Of a DNA stretch of 64,000 bases, positions 11,900-23,058 are shown piece by piece. The stretch covers positions 19,749,764 through 19,813,763 of the forward strand of contig NC_088306.1 of NCBI RefSeq assembly GCF_032854445.1, written 5' to 3'. The DNA is from Liolophura sinensis (taxonomy: Eukaryota; Mollusca; Polyplacophora; Chitonida; Chitonidae). Position 1 is the stretch's first letter, and each line of letters starts with the position of its first letter. The notes beneath the pieces are model-generated. The model saw nothing but the letters and a program-made list of their open reading frames with translations. It was not told the DNA's origin and searched no databases. The position numbers were made by a program, and so were the translations under genes.

Positions 11900-13400
11900 A
11901 GCGGAAAGGCTTCCGTGGTATGCGGTGTAAACAGGCTATACATTCCCGACTTGAGCTAAAAGCTCTAAACACGTTTTTACATTCACAATGCAGGCAGAAC
12001 TTGACTGTCAGCTTCGGCCACGATTGATTTATGGGATTGCACATTTTAAATGGGCCTACCAGTGTTAAAAATAGGCTGATGAATTTTTACATGGTAAATT
12101 GTGGATCGCGAAGAATTTTTGTTTCTTTGTTACTCTAAAATTAAACAAGATAAAAAGTATGCCAAATCCGTTATGCCTGCACGTGTACGGAATTCACCGT
12201 TTGCCGGTAGAACCTATATAGACGTTCACACAAGATACAGCCAAATAGAACTAGCACCCCTCCCCCCCCCCCCCCCCACTATATATATGGGGCTAGTCGG
12301 TGTAATGTACTTGTCCTAAAAATCTGGCCCAAAAAGGGTATGTTTGGAGACAAATAACTGTCATAAAATAGTACTTTTGGCGATGAAACTAACTTTCCCA
12401 GTACATGTACCTTAATTACAAACCTTTCTAAAAGATCAATAGAACTCTCCAAACCAGCCAAAATGAGTATCTCGTTCCATGATCGAAATTTTAAGTGAAA
12501 TGCGGTACAGTTTCTGAATGGTAAAGATTAAAAAATGGGTGTCTACCAATTAGTATGAAACTCGTCTGAAATACACTGTAGTTTTGTGATTCATAAATCT
12601 AAAAGCTTTTTGTCCCATGCCAACCATTTTCTGATTTTTGTATTGTCTTTTCTATATATATATTTTTTATATATTATGGGTTATTGGTGTAATTTAGGAT
12701 TAAGAATATAATCTGCTTATACATGTATCTTAATCCCAGGCGTACATAATACAGGAGTTTGTGTAGGCCTAGACATCTTTGATAGGTTCTCGTCAATCTG
12801 ACAAAGAGGAAAGGCAAATTTAGTTAACACAAACTATTATAAACATAAATCCACTCATGCAAATATATCATAAACTCTGATCCCTCTCCCACCTTGCAGA
12901 CTGAAGAAACCCGGAATCATATTCAGGCGATTGCCTTGATTTGTTTATGTAATTCCCCTCCCAGGCACTAAACTGCCGTGTGTCTATATAGATGTGCTTA
13001 CAAGACGACAGTCGCACATTCCGACTGTAAGAGACATCATGCTGCAATGCATGCATGATGAGATACGCATGCTCTAAAAATAAACACCTGATATAGTTTG
13101 GACTCGCCTCACCTGTTCACATGAATCATCAAGATATGTGTGTAGGCATTATAGCTTCCTATATAAAAACCGGATTCATTTTACTTGCATACAAATTCCC
13201 ATATACCCCTACACTGGTGTTTAGTGAAAAAAGAACGGATCTATTTGCATAGTGAAATGTTTATTTTTGTTCATATTTTTGGTTAGTTTTTGTTCTTGCT
13301 TTTAATGCTATTGGTATTTATTACTGTTCTAATCATCATCACTATCACTTTTTTATTATGGTCATCATCATGCTCATCACATCATTATTACTATCATTAT
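11900..13400. other. Intergenic stretch without recognised genes
   Basis: Contains a poly(C) run near 12257-12277 followed by (TA)n, and a TCATCA/TTAT-rich low-complexity patch at about 13300-13400. No supported coding or RNA gene. Confidence 0.5.
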
Positions 13401-13404
13401 AATA

Positions 13405-13875
13405 TTTCTTTATTTAGTTATTTATTTATTTATTTCATTGGTATTTTACGCCATACTCAAGAATATTTCACTTATACGACGGCGACCAACATTATGGTGA
13501 GATGAAATCGGGCACAGCCCGGGGGAAACCCACGACCATCCGCAGGCTGCTGGCAAACCTTCCCACGTACGGGCAGAGAGGAAGCCAGCATGAGCTGGAC
13601 TTGAACTCACAACGACCGCATTGGTGAGAGGCTCCTGGGTCATTACAATTGGCGTTTTAAACCGTACGCAAGAATATTTCACTTATACGACAGCGGCCAG
13701 TATTATGGTGGGAGGAAAACCAGACAGAGCCCGGGGAAACACGCGAACATCCACAGGTTGTTGGCAGCCCTTCCCACGTACGGGCAGAGAGGAAGCCAGC
13801 ATGAGCTGGACTTGAACTCACAACGACCGTATTGGTGAGGGGCTCGCTAACCACGTAGGTCACGGGGGCTCCCAT
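13405..13875 (-). mobile_element. Two SINE copies in tandem, same orientation
   Basis: The first copy runs from the (TTTA)n tail at about 13405 to about 13646. It is interrupted in its head by a second copy (about 13650-13875) that begins GGCGTTTTAAACCGTACGCAAG. Both share the GAAGCCAGCATGAGCTGGAC core. This may be an insertion of one into the other or a dimeric transcript. Confidence 0.85.
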
Positions 13876-14504
13876 TATAAAATTGTCACCATTATACATA
13901 CTTTCATGGTTATAATGCCTCTGTTGTTATAATGTAGCAAATGTCTAAATATGTAGTAAAAGATTCAGATATTGTTCTTTGTTTTCAGTTAAGCGCACAA
14001 AGCCTCTCATGCAAAATTCACATTGCAATAAACTAGATAACAGCCACCACATATAAAACTCTTCCGCGTTCTTCAAGATTTCTGTAAAACATTTCCTAGT
14101 GGCGGCAACGATTTTAAAACGAACGTTGAGAGCGGCGCATGCGTTGCAAAGAGTAAGGAAAATACTTAGGCGAATCTGCGAAATTCTCATTCTCGGAAGA
14201 ACTATGCAAACACAATCGCTTGTCCATTGAAACACGCGATAAAAAATGCGCCACCCACCAAGGGGAAATAACTGCCTGTCTATAGCCAATCCAGTACGTC
14301 ATCTCTGTAACATTTCAAGTTCGAATTGGTTCATACATATACACGGGATGCTGTGAAAAATAAGATAGCTTATATTGTTGTACTGAACCACTAAATAATA
14401 CATAGATATCACCTACAGCACATGTAAACCTTGTCGCGTGTACGTGTATGATACACATCCAGTGGAGTCATTTCTACAGTTATATAAAATCCAATGGTTT
14501 ATTT

Positions 14505-14625
14505 CATTTATTTTTCTGGTTGGTGTTTTACGCCGTAGTCAAGAATATTTCACTTAGGCCTATATGACGGCGGCCGGCATTTTTGGTGGAAGGAAGCGAG
14601 ACAGAGAAGTTCCAGGGTCAACAGC
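14505..14625 (-). mobile_element. SINE fragment
   Basis: Has the SINE 3' end (GGTGTTTTACGCCGTAGTCAAG) and part of the GACGGCGGCC region, then loses similarity. Confidence 0.75.
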
Positions 14626-14629
14626 TTGT

Positions 14630-15925
14630 ATGTGAATATATAAGTGTATGCAAATTATCATACACAGGGTCATATAATTATCTCTTTATGGTCAGATAAT
14701 TATTTACCGCTTAAACGTCTCCATCCTTCATTACTGGTTCTATTAAGATATACCTGATAATTACCCGCAAGGCTTAACTTGGCTACCAGAAACCACAAAA
14801 CCGTGAAATATTTACAGAAAAAAATCAAAAACAAACAAAACAAAAAAAAAAAACATTCACGTCCATGTGAACTTACTAGGAAACAGGTTTATATTTAGAC
14901 AGAGGAGACCGAGAGAAAACATGTTATGTTTGGCTGACACGTATCAGCTGATATAAAGAAATGAAGTACTAGAATTGTGATACGAGAGTTGTGTTCAGCA
15001 GGAACATATGGTACGCCTATAGTGATGCAAGTCTTGACCGTATTCGTTGTATTTGGAGGTTCTCAAGCCACCTCACATAAAGTCTGCGAACCCTGAAATT
15101 CTGCAGAGACAAAGCAAAAACACATCCTTTGTATTGTATACGCAGAGCACATCTATAGTTACAAGTAGATTAGATTTAAAATATATAATTCAAATATTAA
15201 AGCAAATCTGAGGATACGGCTAAACAGTCTCAAACCCACTCTACAGCCAAACACACTTCGCACCTGATTTGTTTTAGCTGTTTGATTTACACAACAAGGA
15301 AATAAATATTTCCGTGTGAGGGAGTCCGTGTGGGTATGCTGTGTAGGTGGGTGTGGGTGTGTGTGTGTGTGTGTGGAGGGGGGAGGGGGGGGAGTTTGAA
15401 TTTACAGCAGAACCTACATCTAGTTACAAAAGGATTCTCTGGATGACTCATGAATGCGTTGCATTCGTTTATTTATTTGCTTATTTCCGTACTTATTTTC
15501 TTATTTATTTATTTATTTATTTAGCAAACAAGTCATCACAAATATAATACAAGACGTTCATCTGACAAAGAACTGCCTAGGAGTCAGCACAAAGTGAATT
15601 AGGCAGTTTTAGGCTTGGCAACACCATTTATAAAACTAGTCCAAAGTTGTCCATAACATACTAATCTATTTAATAGATTTTGACATTTACAGGTGCTTTA
15701 TTTTCTTATTTTACAGCCATCTAAAACTATCCGTTGCCTATCCACTGGGATAAATTCTTTCTGTGCATGTTTGCGCACATCGGATAAAAACCCATGGCAA
15801 AGTGGCTGCTTCAAATAGATGTACGTCAAGCTGCAAAATTCCATTCTATTCTCCCCAATGCCTCTACGGGCATGCCTTTTCTCGAGCTGTCACTTCGAGT
15901 TCGTATTCCGTGTGCGTTTTTGTTC
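14630..15925. other. Intergenic stretch with simple repeats
   Basis: A (GT)n/(GGA)n microsatellite lies at about 15345-15395 and a (TTTA)n tract at about 15465-15525. No gene is supported here. Confidence 0.5.
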
Positions 15926-16659
15926 TTTACTCATGCGCAAATGGTACACTTATGTCCTCTCAGTTTTGCCTCTCGGATGAAGTTTACCATTAGAAAATAC
16001 TGCCATTATACATTGGTGATACACTATAAATTCCTGTACCATTATTTTGCACCGAGTAAAAATAAACCGAAACGTTGTGACCGGGGCGACTACAAGTTCT
16101 CCATGGACGTTTCACGCTGACAAAATGCTATGACATTACTTCCAGTGTGCGAATCCTGCTCTGGCATTTTCGTCTAGGCTTTTAAATTCCGAGGTTTCTC
16201 AGACAAATAAGTGTATGCTGAAAATGTGTAAACAAGTCAAAAATATGGGAAGCGTGTTTAAATCCAACTTTCTCTTCTTCGTCTATATAATGCTACAAGT
16301 CAACAGACTTATCACTTACATGTACTCCAGGCAATTCGATTTGCCCGAATGTACAGCAATCATTCCCAACGAAATAATGAACACAACAAATACTGAAATC
16401 GAATTACAAAGTGTCTGATTACTCAGAGAGCAGTCTCAAACTTTGTAGTCTTTGCTACTTTAGCATGTTAAATCAAAGAGTTTCATCCCCTACAGGGCTC
16501 TTTCAGCTGACCAATGGCAGAGCTGAAAAGGAGACACAACGAATGATAACCAGAGCAAAATAAGACAGACGCAAGACAAACTTTAGCCGAGATTTTATGA
16601 TTCAAAAGTCAAATTTGTCTTTACGTTTATAACCAAAGCTCACAAAATGATCTTTTAAT

Positions 16660-16731
16660 GGGCTTGTCCGGGAATTGAACCTGTGGCCTCCCGCACCCGA
16701 AGCGGAAATCATACCACTAGGTCAACAAGCC
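16660..16731 (-). pseudogene. tRNA-Pro(CGG), degenerate
   Basis: 72 bases with loop TTCGGGT (anticodon CGG) and intact acceptor arm. The T stem has two mismatches (5' strand ACAGG against CCCGG), and the D arm reads GACCTAG instead of GGTCTAG. Leftmost copy of the array, probably inactive. Confidence 0.75.
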
Positions 16732-16950
16732 TGCTACGATTTCGTTTGACATAACTTATGAAAACAAATATGCCGATAAAACGTTTTGACATCAGAGAGG
16801 TAGAAATTTATTCGCTTGCTCATGTACGCTATAGGTCTTCTTTGTGCTACATGTATCTTGACAAATTGCATGAGATGGGTAAAAGAATACATCCGTTTGC
16901 CACTGTATGAAGTCATCATAATAGAAGTGAAATAGCCTTTTTAGGCAGAA

Positions 16951-16966
16951 GCTCTTTAAAGTGGAC
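16951..16966. other. Empty insertion site in a tRNA-Pro unit
   Basis: The spacer reads continuously GCTCTTTAAAGTGGACAAAGG. Other units carry a SINE or a LINE at this point, so this is the pre-insertion state. A second empty site is at about 46811-46830. Confidence 0.85.
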
Positions 16967-17395
16967 AAAGGCATTGAGAAATAAACATAACAGCTGGTCC
17001 AAAGATTAAGCTTGGGTTTGTGGAATGTTAAACATGAACGATTACTTCCCAAGGGCTCAAAATGTAAAACTGGAATTCAGGTCTATGAAAAGTGACAGCA
17101 TACCAGTCTTTTTTTTTTTTTTTTTTTGAAAAGATTGAATTTATTCCCAATAAACGTTAACGAAAACATACATACACAATGACATATCAGTAACAGAGTA
17201 ATATTGAGATTCACAGCGCAGCCCAGTTAAAAACAAAACATATCACAGACAAGTTGGGACTGCTGTGTGACACTTGTAATCATCAAATCACTTTGTTAGC
17301 GAAGTAAATAAACTAGCTTGTCATTGTCTACTCTGCAGAAGATTTCGTTGTGACACCAATACTTTTGAAGCATTGACCTATTTAACCGTTAGAAA

Positions 17396-19508
17396 TCAAC
17401 ATGAACTCTTTGCATCTCTTTGCTTATTCTGAAACACCACTTCGTTTCTTGCACACCAAGTACAAAATTGTAACACTGTAACTATATATAACACAACAGC
17501 CCTCACTCCCGGACTAAGAGGAAAATTAACTGATTTGTAAATTAGTGTGTCCTTGTCAAGATTCTGCAAAACGCGACCATAAAGAACAAACACCCGGCTG
17601 AATTCCTGCAACACCTGAGACACAATATGACATTGAACAAACAAATGGTCCTGTGTTTCCGAACCAGAACAAAATACACAGCAGTCGTCAGTGGCGATAT
17701 TACGCCTCAATAGTCTTTCTTTGATGGGCAAAATATCATGAACAAGCTTAAAACAGAAATTGATCAAGTTATGATCTAAAAACTTGTGGAAAACCGTTTT
17801 CCAAACAACACCCCATTTCAACTGCGGAGATGTTAGCATCACCCGTGGCGCCTGTAAGGCTTTCGTGACAAGCTGATCATAAATAACTTTACTAGGGTAC
17901 ATCACAGAAGGTAACGTTTGACCACTATAGAATTCCTTAAAAGCATTTATCGCAAACTGGTAGAAGGGTGTGTTACGTTCTGAGTGTGGGACACTGTGCA
18001 TGGCAAATTCAGGACAAGCACTCCTCAAAGATAAACCTAACCAGTAAATCGCAAAATATTTCCAGTCAGCCTCAGTACCATAAACCAATTTTAATACATG
18101 TCGTACGGCTAAAGCTTTCGTTTTGCACTCAACATTATGAACATTTAAACCTCCACTCTTAAATTTATTGTGTACAACACCCCGCTTTAAACTCTCAGGT
18201 TTATTATTCCACAAAAATTTAAATACTATCTGCGTACATTGAGTGACACCTTTAGCAGGTAACAAAGTACATTGTGCTGTGAACCATAAAACCGCTAGGG
18301 CGACAGTGTTAATTAGTACAGCCCTCCCCCTAAGAGTTAAATATCTTTCACACCAAGAAGTTACATTCTTCTTAACTTTATTTAAGACACGAGTGCAGTT
18401 GAGTTCCGCCTGGTTTTTTCCAAAAAAAAATTCCACAAATTTTGGAATTCTGAACAGTATTCAACCCTTAATCAGGCACTAACGAACTATCCCAATTTCC
18501 AAAAGGTAGGACAGTGGTCTTGGACACATTCAGTTTTGCCCCAGACGCCCTGCCGTAATTTTCTGTCAAAGTAACCACTTCTTGCACGGAACTTTCATCT
18601 TAGAGAATTGCCGTAGTGTCATCCGCAAAGGTAGAAACCTTAGCCTGCTTAGTTGTTCCCGGCATGGCAACACCATTAATCACACTGGACTTCCTAAGCG
18701 CCGATATAAACGGCTCTAACGATAAAACGTACAACAGTGGAGATAGGGAACACTTCTGGCGGACTCCTCTATTTAAACTAAATTGTTCACTTATGTGTCC
18801 ATTTACAATCACACTGGTGGAGATATTTGTGTACAGTAATTTAACCTATGCACAAAATTCGGGCCCAAAATTAAACATCTCTAAACATTTGAACAAAAAG
18901 GACCAATCAACCCTGTCAAAAGCCTTCTCCTGATCTAAGTTTAAAAAGCATGCCTTCAAATCTTTCTGTTCCACGTAATCATAGACATTACGTAAAAGAT
19001 GTAAATTGTCGAATATACTACGACCTGGTATTCCACAAGTTTGGTTCTGATTAACCACGTTGTCAGTAACAGATTTTAAACGATTACACAAAGCTTTTGA
19101 CACAATTTTGTAATCTACGTTCAGTAAACTAATAGGCCTCCAATTCCTTATGCCCGTTGCATTATTGGGGTTCTTACGTAGCAAGGTGATAAAACCACTC
19201 CGCTGGGACGGACTTAAACTGCCGGAGCGAAAACAACAATTGACAACTTCAGTAAATACATTGCCAATCAGAGGCCGGAACGTTACATAAAACTCGGCCG
19301 GTAAGCCATCACAACCAGGCGAACGGTATTTACACATATTATTTACACCAAACAAGAGCATTAGGTACAACGGGTGTACCTCTGTCACACTCCATGTCAC
19401 CCACTGGATCATCCTCCGCTCTGGTAGCGTCAATCTCAGTTTCGTCATCTGCGCCCATTTCTCCGTTATCATCATCATCACCATCACCACTATCACCATC
19501 ATCATCAC
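17396..19508 (-). pseudogene. LINE copy C ORF2 remnant (RT and C-terminal domain)
   Basis: RT motifs CGIPGRSIFDNL and NLDQEKAFDRVDW at 19508-18846, then SLSPLLYVLSLEPF and STFADDTTAIL at 18812-18600. A C-terminal part at 18436-17396 includes the zinc-knuckle-like CCVFCSGSETQDHLFVQC. Frames are interrupted by stops near 18600 and shifts near 18450 and 18840. No endonuclease domain remains. Confidence 0.85.
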
Positions 19509-20442
19509 TATCTACGTCAACATCATCACCATCTTCTCCTTCGTTGTCAGTTATGTTGTTGTCCTTGTCCAGTTTAACAATTTCCATGGCAGGCGGAAAC
19601 TCTAAGTCATCGTCGCTACCGCCCCCAACAACGTCAACGTCAATTATGACGTCCTGATCGGGGCTTTGCACGCTCGCCGTATTCTGTACAGAATTGTTCA
19701 CTTTGGACGCATACGTTAAAGCCCGAGCACAGCAATTACCACTTGCATGTTCCATCGAGCCACAAATACGACACGCTCGTGTACAATCCTTCACATTGTG
19801 GGGATCATCATGGGGGGGGGGGGAGAACCCCGAACAGTTATCGCACCATAAGGCAGAGCATTCCATGGCTTTATGCCCATTTTGTCCACACTTTCTACAT
19901 TCGTAGATTTGCCCAGGGTATGTAAACATTACTACCTCACCCCCCAGGTTAATAAAGTTCGGCACATAGGCCTACCACGTTATGTGGCACCTGAACCGAT
20001 ATACTTGAATACCAGTTCGCACGCCCGCAAATTCCTTGTCAGAAAACCGCGGTTTCGTAACACTAAGGCACTCTCCGTATGGTTTCAAAGCGGACGCTAT
20101 CAAATCATCCGACATTTCATCAGGAGCCCAGTGAGCAGTAAGGTTCATAAACACAGAACTGGCCGGGGTAATATTCCATACGGTGTCACCAGTAACAAAC
20201 TTTTCCTGCTTCAACAGAGCACTATGAGCAGCCTGTGTGGCAACACGAACATAGAAAATCTTCTTCAGGTAATACTTTTGAAAACAGAGTATGTCAGATT
20301 TGATGTTGATCACACTTATCAAAGCCCCAACAAAGACTCTCTGGACGGCAGATGAAAAGCTTACACTGCTACGTGTAGACATAGCTACGGACAATGGCCT
20401 GTCCGGCTTGTTCAGAACAGGGAAATAAACAGGCTTCGACAT
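19339..20442 (-). pseudogene. LINE copy C ORF1 remnant
   Basis: Starts MSKPVYFPVLNKPDRPLSV at 20442, like copy A. A frame break at about 19968 is followed by zinc knuckle CRKCGQNGHKAMEC and a second CRICGSMEHASGNC, then a long acidic Asp-rich stretch. Its end is fused to RT sequence in another frame. Confidence 0.82.
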
Positions 20443-20650
20443 TATCACGAATTTCGACTGGGCCACGGCCCAAATCCCACAAATAAAGACACCCTCAAAC
20501 TGAGCAAAGTCTTGTCAACAATATGGCACAAAAATATTGTACAGAAACAGTCACTATACCTAAGGATGCCACCGATTAATTGCGCTGTAAGAAAACACGT
20601 CTTTACTCCACCTCCCCTGGTGTTTTTTTCCCATAAATTGAGTTTTTAAT

Positions 20651-20687
20651 GGGCTTGTCCGGAAATTGAACCCGGGACCTCTCGCAC
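20651..20687 (-). pseudogene. tRNA-Pro 3'-half fragment
   Basis: Carries only the 3' 37 bases of the gene (T arm and acceptor). It breaks in the anticodon loop and joins spacer sequence GGGAAGCGTGTTTAAATCC, normally found far from the tRNA. This is a recombination scar. Confidence 0.85.
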
Positions 20688-21176
20688 GGGAAGCGTGTTT
20701 AAATCCAACTTTCTTTTCTTCGTCTATATAAGGCTACAAGTCAACAGACTTATCACTTACATGTACTCCAGTTAATTCCGTTTGCCTGAATGTACAGCAA
20801 TCACTCTCAATGAAATAATGAATACAACAAATACTGAAATCGAATAAGGTGCCATGTGTCAGAAAGCTGATTGAAAGTGTGCAGCTAGGTACCTGTCATG
20901 TAAGCAAGTCATTATAAATCAAATAAAGAGTGTCTGATTACTCAGAGAGCAGTCTCAAACTTTGTAGTCTTTGCTACTTTAGCATGTTAAATCAAAGGAT
21001 TTCATCCCCTACAGGGCTCTTACAGCTGACCAAAGGCAGAGCTGAAAAGGAGACATAACGAATGATAACCAGAGCAAAATAAAACAGACGCCAGACAATC
21101 TTTAGCCGAGATTTTATGATTCAAAAGTCAAACGGCTTTACGTTTATAACCAAAGCTCATAAATTGAGTTTTTAAA

Positions 21177-21248
21177 GGGCTTGTCCGGGAATTGAACCCG
21201 GGACCTCTCGCACCCGAAGCGAGAATCATACCACTAGACCAACAAGCC
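21177..21248 (-). tRNA. tRNA-Pro(CGG)
   Basis: 72 bases from GGCTTGTTGG to ACAAGCCC with full acceptor, D, anticodon (CTCGC-TTCGGGT-GCGAG) and T (CCGGG-TTCAATT-CCCGG) pairing; discriminator C. Matches the animal tRNA-Pro consensus. The first TTTT on the sense strand is about 90 bases downstream, so the terminator is distant. Confidence 0.95.
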
Positions 21249-21476
21249 TGCTCCGATTTCGTTTGACATAACTTATGAAAACAAGTATGCTGATAAAACA
21301 TTTTGAAACCAGAGAAGTAGAAATTTATACGCTTGCTCACGTACGCTATAGGTCTTCTTTGTGCTACATGTATCTTGACAAATTGCATGAGATGTGAATA
21401 CATCCGTTTGCCACTTTATAAAGTCATCATTATGGAAGTGAAATAGCCTTTTTAGGCAGAAGCTCATTAAACTGGA

Positions 21477-21807
21477 GTGAGTGCTTGGGGTTTAACGTCG
21501 TAACAATTTTTCAGTCATATGACGACGAAGGAATCATTAGGGTGCATGTATGTGTAATGTGCCTCCTTGTTGCAGGACGGATTTCCCCCGCTCTTTTGTT
21601 TAGTGCTGCTTCACTGAGACGACTTACCGAAGGCAAGTAAGGCGCCCCGCCCGAGCCATTATACTGATACGGGTCAACCAGTCGTTGCACTATCCCCTTC
21701 ATGCTGAACGCCAAGCGAGGAAGTTACAACTTCCTCTTTTAAAGTCTTAGGTGTGAGTCGATCAAGGATTGATCCTGGATCTACCGGTCCCGAAGAGGAT
21801 GCTCTAG
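21477..21807 (-). mobile_element. SINE in tRNA-Pro unit (copy 1)
   Basis: About 330 bases, tail (GTGA)n at the low-coordinate end and head GTCCTCTTCGGGACCGG at the high end, flanked by ATTAAACTGGA-like duplications. The open frame across it is not a gene. Confidence 0.85.
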
Positions 21808-21988
21808 TTTAAATTGGTCAAAGGCATTGAGAAATAAACATAGCAGCTGGTCCAAAGATTAAGCTTGGGTTTGTGGAATGTTAAACATGAACGATTACTT
21901 CCCAGGGGCTCAAAATGTAAAACTGGAATTCAGGTCTATGAAAAGTGACAGCATACAAGAAAAAATATAATAACAAAATAAAACTACA

Positions 21989-22060
21989 GGGCTTTTCCGG
22001 GAATTGAACCCGGGACCTCTCGCACCCTAAGCGAGAATCATACCACTAGACCAACAAGCC
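21989..22060 (-). tRNA. tRNA-Pro(AGG)
   Basis: Anticodon loop TTAGGGT; the A at position 34 is presumably edited to inosine as in other eukaryotes. One acceptor-stem mismatch (3' strand AAAAGCC). A (T)n terminator lies within about 10 bases downstream on the sense strand. Confidence 0.9.
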
Positions 22061-23058
22061 ATTGAATTCGCAAACTGCTGAAATCGGACTGTTTCACTGC
22101 ACAATTCGACAAAGTGCCTTGACCAATTAAATTGAAAACGTACATTTATACAGCAATAAAGAGAGAGAACATTAAATCAATGAAGTTATTATTTTTTTTC
22201 CTGAAAAAAAAGATTTGGATCCAAGGTTTACTTCTGCGCTGAAGATTGCTAGGGTGCTGATTGGAATATACTGTCATTGTCGCTTAGTAATACACTATAA
22301 ATTCCTGTACCATTATTTTGCACTTAGTTAAAATAAACCGAAACGTTTTGCCCGGGGCGACTACAAGTTCTCCATGGACGTTTCACGCTGACAAAATGCT
22401 ATGACATTGCTTCCAGTGTGCGAATCCTGCTCTGGCTTTTTCGTCTAGGCTTTTAAATTCCGAGGTTTGTCACAGAAATAAGTGTTTGCTCAAAATGTGT
22501 AAACAAGTAAAAAATATGGGAAGCGTGTTTAAATCCAGCTTTCTCTTCTTCGTCTATATAATGCTACAAGTCAACAGACTTATCACTTACATGTACTCCA
22601 GTTAATTCGGTTTGCCTGATTGTATTGTAATCATTCCCAATGAAATAATGAATACAACAAATATTGAAATCGAATAAGGTGCCATGTGTCAGAAAGCTGA
22701 TTGAAAGTGTGCAGCTAGGTACCTGTCATGTAAGCAAGTCATTATAAATCAAATAAAGAGTGCCTGATTACTCAGAGAGCAGTCTCAAACTTTGTAGTCT
22801 TTGCTACTTTAGCATGTTAAATCAAAGGATTTCATCCCCTACTGGGCTCTTACAGCTGACCAATGGCAGAGCTGAAAAGGAGACATTTTTTTTTTTTTTG
22901 AAAATTGTTGAATTTATTCCCAGATTGTCATCAAATACACAAGATTTCACAATACCCGGCTATCACAAACTTTTGAAATCACAAGGCAGTCTTAATTAAA
23001 ATAAAATATCACAGAAAAGATGACTGCTTTGTGAATAGAACAATCGCACATTAGCTGC

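Larger units (their letters stand above)
17109..20630 (-). mobile_element. Tx1/L1-like LINE copy C, internally deleted
   Basis: Poly(A) tail (T run 17109-17126 on plus) follows spacer AGCATACCAGTC. The body holds the ORF2 C-terminal half, broken RT, and ORF1. The 5' end is at about 20620-20630, after a conserved leader motif AAAACACGTCTTTACTCC. The endonuclease region is missing: ORF1 sequence runs directly into RT at about 19358. Flanks come from different parts of the Pro unit, so about 1 kb with an AGG gene was lost. Confidence 0.88.

Noticed and set aside
16215-16418. 67-residue plus-strand frame in the first Pro unit
   Set aside because: Not preserved in the other units, so chance.
19394-19657. 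Ser-rich plus-strand frames opposite LINE ORF1 acidic regions (also 26780-27037)
   Set aside because: Antisense of Asp/Glu codon runs; low complexity.
21511-21714. Repeated 67-residue open frame in the Pro units
   Set aside because: It lies wholly within the SINE and recurs only because the SINE was duplicated.
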